From contig DAIETC010000028.1 of NCBI GenBank assembly GCA_027345905.1, forward strand, positions 1 to 6,546: 6,546 bases of DNA, given 5' to 3'. Position 1 is the first letter of the stretch; each line of letters opens with the position of its first letter. Of this stretch, positions 5,028 to 6,546 are shown piece by piece. The notes under the pieces were generated by a model. The model was not told the origin of the DNA. It saw nothing but the letters and a program-made list of their open reading frames with translations, and did not search any database. Source of the DNA: Kineosporiaceae bacterium (GTDB lineage: Bacteria > Actinomycetota > Actinomycetes > Actinomycetales > Angustibacteraceae). The position numbers and the translations under genes were made by a program.

Positions 5028-5032
5028 TCGCT

Positions 5033-6232
5033 GTGCCGTCAGCACGATCCAGTGTCATCGTCGCCGGAGCCCGTACGCCCATGGGCCGCCTGCTCGGCTC
5101 GCTGAGCGGACGCTCCGGTGCGCAGCTGGGGGCGGTGGCCATCCGCGGCGCCCTCGACAAGGCCAAGGTGCGCCCCGAGCAGGTCCAGTACGTGATCATG
5201 GGTCAGGTGCTCACGGCCGGCGCCGGCCAGATGCCGGCCCGCCAGGCCGCGGTCGGGGCCGGCATCCCGATGAGCGTCCCTTCGCTGGGGATCAACAAGG
5301 TCTGCCTGTCCGGCATCGACGCGATCGCCTTGGCCGACCAGCTGATCCGGGCCGGGGAGTTCGACATCGTCGTCGCCGGCGGCCAGGAGTCCATGAGCCA
5401 GGCGCCGCACCTGCTGGAGAAGTCGCGCACCGGCTTCAAGTACGGGGACGTGACGATGCGCGACCACATGGCCTACGACGGGCTGTGGGACGCGTTCACC
5501 GACCAGGCCATGGGGTGCCTCACCGAAGCCGCGAACGAGGGCGAGGGCGCCTTCACCCGCGAGGAGCAGGACGCGTTCAGCGCTCGCAGCCACCAGCTGG
5601 CGGCGCGCGCCTGGAAGGACGGGCTGTTCGACGACGAGGTGGTGCCCGTGGCGATCCCCCAGCGCCGTGGCGACCCGGTCTCGTTCTGCGAGGACGAGGG
5701 CATCCGAGGCGACACCACGGCCGAGTCCCTGAGCCGGTTGCGCCCGGCCTTCTCCTCACACGGCACCATCACGGCCGGCTCCGCATCGCAGATCTCGGAC
5801 GGCGCGGCCGCCGTCGTCGTGATGAGCCGGGAGAAGGCCGACGAGCTGGGACTGGCGTGGTTGGCCCAGATCGGGGCGCACGGCGTCGTTGCCGGCCCGG
5901 ACTCCACCCTGCAGCAGCAGCCGGCCCGGGCCATCGTCCGGGCGTGCGCCAAAGAGGGCATCGACCCCGTTGACCTCGACCTGGTCGAGGTCAACGAGGC
6001 GTTCGCCGCGGTGGCGCTGGCCACGACCCGAGAGCTGGGCCTGAACCCGGACCGGGTGAACGTCAACGGGGGCGCCATCGCGCTCGGCCACCCGATCGGG
6101 ATGTCGGGTGCCCGCATCGCCCTGCACCTGGCGCTGGAGCTACGCCGCCGCGGCGGAGGCGTGGGGGCGGCCGCCCTGTGCGGCGGCGGCGGCCAGGGGG
6201 ACGCGCTGATCGTGCGCGTCCCGAAGGCCTGA
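5033..6232 (+). CDS. Acetyl-CoA C-acetyltransferase (thiolase; FadA4-like)
   Basis: The product is a 399-residue cytoplasmic thiolase of normal length. It condenses two acetyl-CoA to acetoacetyl-CoA or runs in reverse, feeding ketone, butyrate or polyketide precursor supply or fatty-acid breakdown. The N-terminal motif SSVIVAGARTPMGRLLGSL (6-24) leads to the nucleophile C91 in NKVCLSGIDA (88-97) and GGQESMSQAPHLL (116-128). C-terminal motifs are NEAF (321-324), GGAIALGHPIGMSGAR (346-361) with H353, and CGGGGQGDA (383-391) with the acid/base C383. GTG 5033 is chosen for its GGAGG site and because homology starts at residue 6. It is divergent from mce and followed by meaB after eight bases, so it forms an operon with meaB. 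The M. tuberculosis counterpart beside mce is, from memory, called FadA4 (Rv1323). Specificity for acetyl-CoA over longer chains is inferred from motifs and context. Confidence 0.94.
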   Translation: MPSARSSVIVAGARTPMGRLLGSLSGRSGAQLGAVAIRGALDKAKVRPEQVQYVIMGQVLTAGAGQMPARQAAVGAGIPMSVPSLGINKVCLSGIDAIALADQLIRAGEFDIVVAGGQESMSQAPHLLEKSRTGFKYGDVTMRDHMAYDGLWDAFTDQAMGCLTEAANEGEGAFTREEQDAFSARSHQLAARAWKDGLFDDEVVPVAIPQRRGDPVSFCEDEGIRGDTTAESLSRLRPAFSSHGTITAGSASQISDGAAAVVVMSREKADELGLAWLAQIGAHGVVAGPDSTLQQQPARAIVRACAKEGIDPVDLDLVEVNEAFAAVALATTRELGLNPDRVNVNGGAIALGHPIGMSGARIALHLALELRRRGGGVGAAALCGGGGQGDALIVRVPKA

Positions 6233-6240
6233 CGCCCGGC

Positions 6241-6546
6241 GTGGCTCGCGCCGTCGACGTCCCCTCGCTGGTCGAGCAGGCCCGCGAGGGGCGTCCGCGT
6301 GCCGTCGCGCGGCTCATCTCGCTCGTCGAGGACGCCCACCCCGCGCTGCGCGAGGTGATGGCCGCGCTCGCGCCGCACACCGGCAACGCCCACGTCATCG
6401 GCATCACGGGCAGCCCCGGTGTGGGGAAGTCGACCTCGACGTCCGCGCTCGTGAAGACGTTGCGGCGCAGGGACCTTCGCGTCGGCGTGCTGGCCGTCGA
6501 CCCGTCGTCGCCGTTCTCTGGCGGCGCCCTGCTCGGCGACCGCGTG
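6241..6546 (+). CDS. meaB: Methylmalonyl-CoA mutase-associated GTPase MeaB (5' part, runs off window)
   Basis: The frame starts at GTG 6241 and stays open for 102 codons to the window edge. MeaB is a G3E-family P-loop GTPase that gates cobalamin delivery to methylmalonyl-CoA mutase and protects it from inactivation. Visible features are the helical N-terminus VPSLVEQAREGRPRAVARLISLVED (7-31), the P-loop GSPGVGKS (57-64) inside VIGITGSPGVGKST, and the family-specific VLAVDPSSPFSGGALLGDRV (83-102), whose DPSSPFSGGA segment distinguishes MeaB/ArgK from other P-loop GTPases. Full-length members are about 320-330 residues, so two thirds is missing. No strong Shine-Dalgarno precedes the GTG; the eight-base gap to the thiolase stop suggests translational coupling. 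The epimerase gene of the same pathway is close by, supporting MeaB over other G3E proteins. Confidence 0.93.
   Translation, partial: MARAVDVPSLVEQAREGRPRAVARLISLVEDAHPALREVMAALAPHTGNAHVIGITGSPGVGKSTSTSALVKTLRRRDLRVGVLAVDPSSPFSGGALLGDRV

Noticed and set aside
4519..5973. Plus-strand open frame of 484 codons antisense to mce and overlapping the thiolase in another frame
   Set aside because: The translation is repetitive Arg/Gly/Pro without domains, while mce and the thiolase are unambiguous. Only its internal ATG at 4993 is of interest, because of its position behind the -10 box.
5473..6393. Minus-strand open frame of 306 codons antisense to the thiolase and meaB
   Set aside because: Ser/Arg/Pro/Ala-rich with no motif, and it opposes the conserved thiolase and MeaB coding sequences.
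1..6546. Mobile elements, tRNA, rRNA, riboswitch or CRISPR array
   Set aside because: No transposase, terminal inverted repeats, tRNA-like cloverleaf, spaced direct repeats or known riboswitch core was seen. The gaps between genes are all under about 80 bases.

Overview
This is a very GC-rich, gene-dense chromosomal segment, almost certainly from an actinobacterium. The evidence is the strong G/C third-position bias, NucS (the mismatch endonuclease of actinobacteria and some archaea), the linkage nucS / methylmalonyl-CoA epimerase / acetyl-CoA acetyltransferase (from memory also Rv1321, Rv1322A and Rv1323 in Mycobacterium tuberculosis), and TAnnnT -10 boxes placed right at start codons, typical of leaderless actinobacterial transcripts. 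The genus cannot be fixed from this window. There is no IS element, phage gene, tRNA, rRNA or CRISPR array, and no gene-free stretch above about 80 bases.

Layout from left to right. (1) A minus-strand PLP-dependent MalY/PatB-type C-S lyase runs off the left edge, missing its C-terminus. (2) nucS lies upstream of it on the minus strand, 60 bases away. (3) Divergent from nucS, across 34 bases holding a CCATATGG palindrome, is a small 100-residue Cys/His protein of unknown function. (4) Convergent with that is a minus-strand DUF952 protein. (5) Divergent from DUF952, across 51 bases with a candidate leaderless promoter on each strand, is an alpha/beta hydrolase. (6) A convergent gap with two GC hairpins separates the hydrolase from a minus-strand AI-2E/PerM-family membrane permease. 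(7) Methylmalonyl-CoA epimerase lies upstream of the permease on the minus strand. (8) Divergent from it, an acetyl-CoA acetyltransferase and the start of the meaB GTPase form a plus-strand operon that runs off the right edge.

Functionally, the right part serves short-chain acyl-CoA and propionate metabolism. The epimerase interconverts the methylmalonyl-CoA epimers, MeaB is the GTPase chaperone of B12-dependent methylmalonyl-CoA mutase, and the thiolase interconverts acetyl-CoA and acetoacetyl-CoA. The left part carries the mismatch-correction nuclease with a divergently transcribed zinc-finger-like partner of unknown role. The genes between are ordinary accessory or housekeeping types.

I see no clearly new multi-gene system. 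The points most worth a second look are the recurrent leaderless promoter layout, the nucS divergent palindrome with the uncharacterised Cys/His protein, the Gln in place of a metal-binding His in the epimerase, the in-frame 18-bp tandem duplication at the epimerase N-terminus, and an out-of-frame ATG just after the thiolase -10 box.
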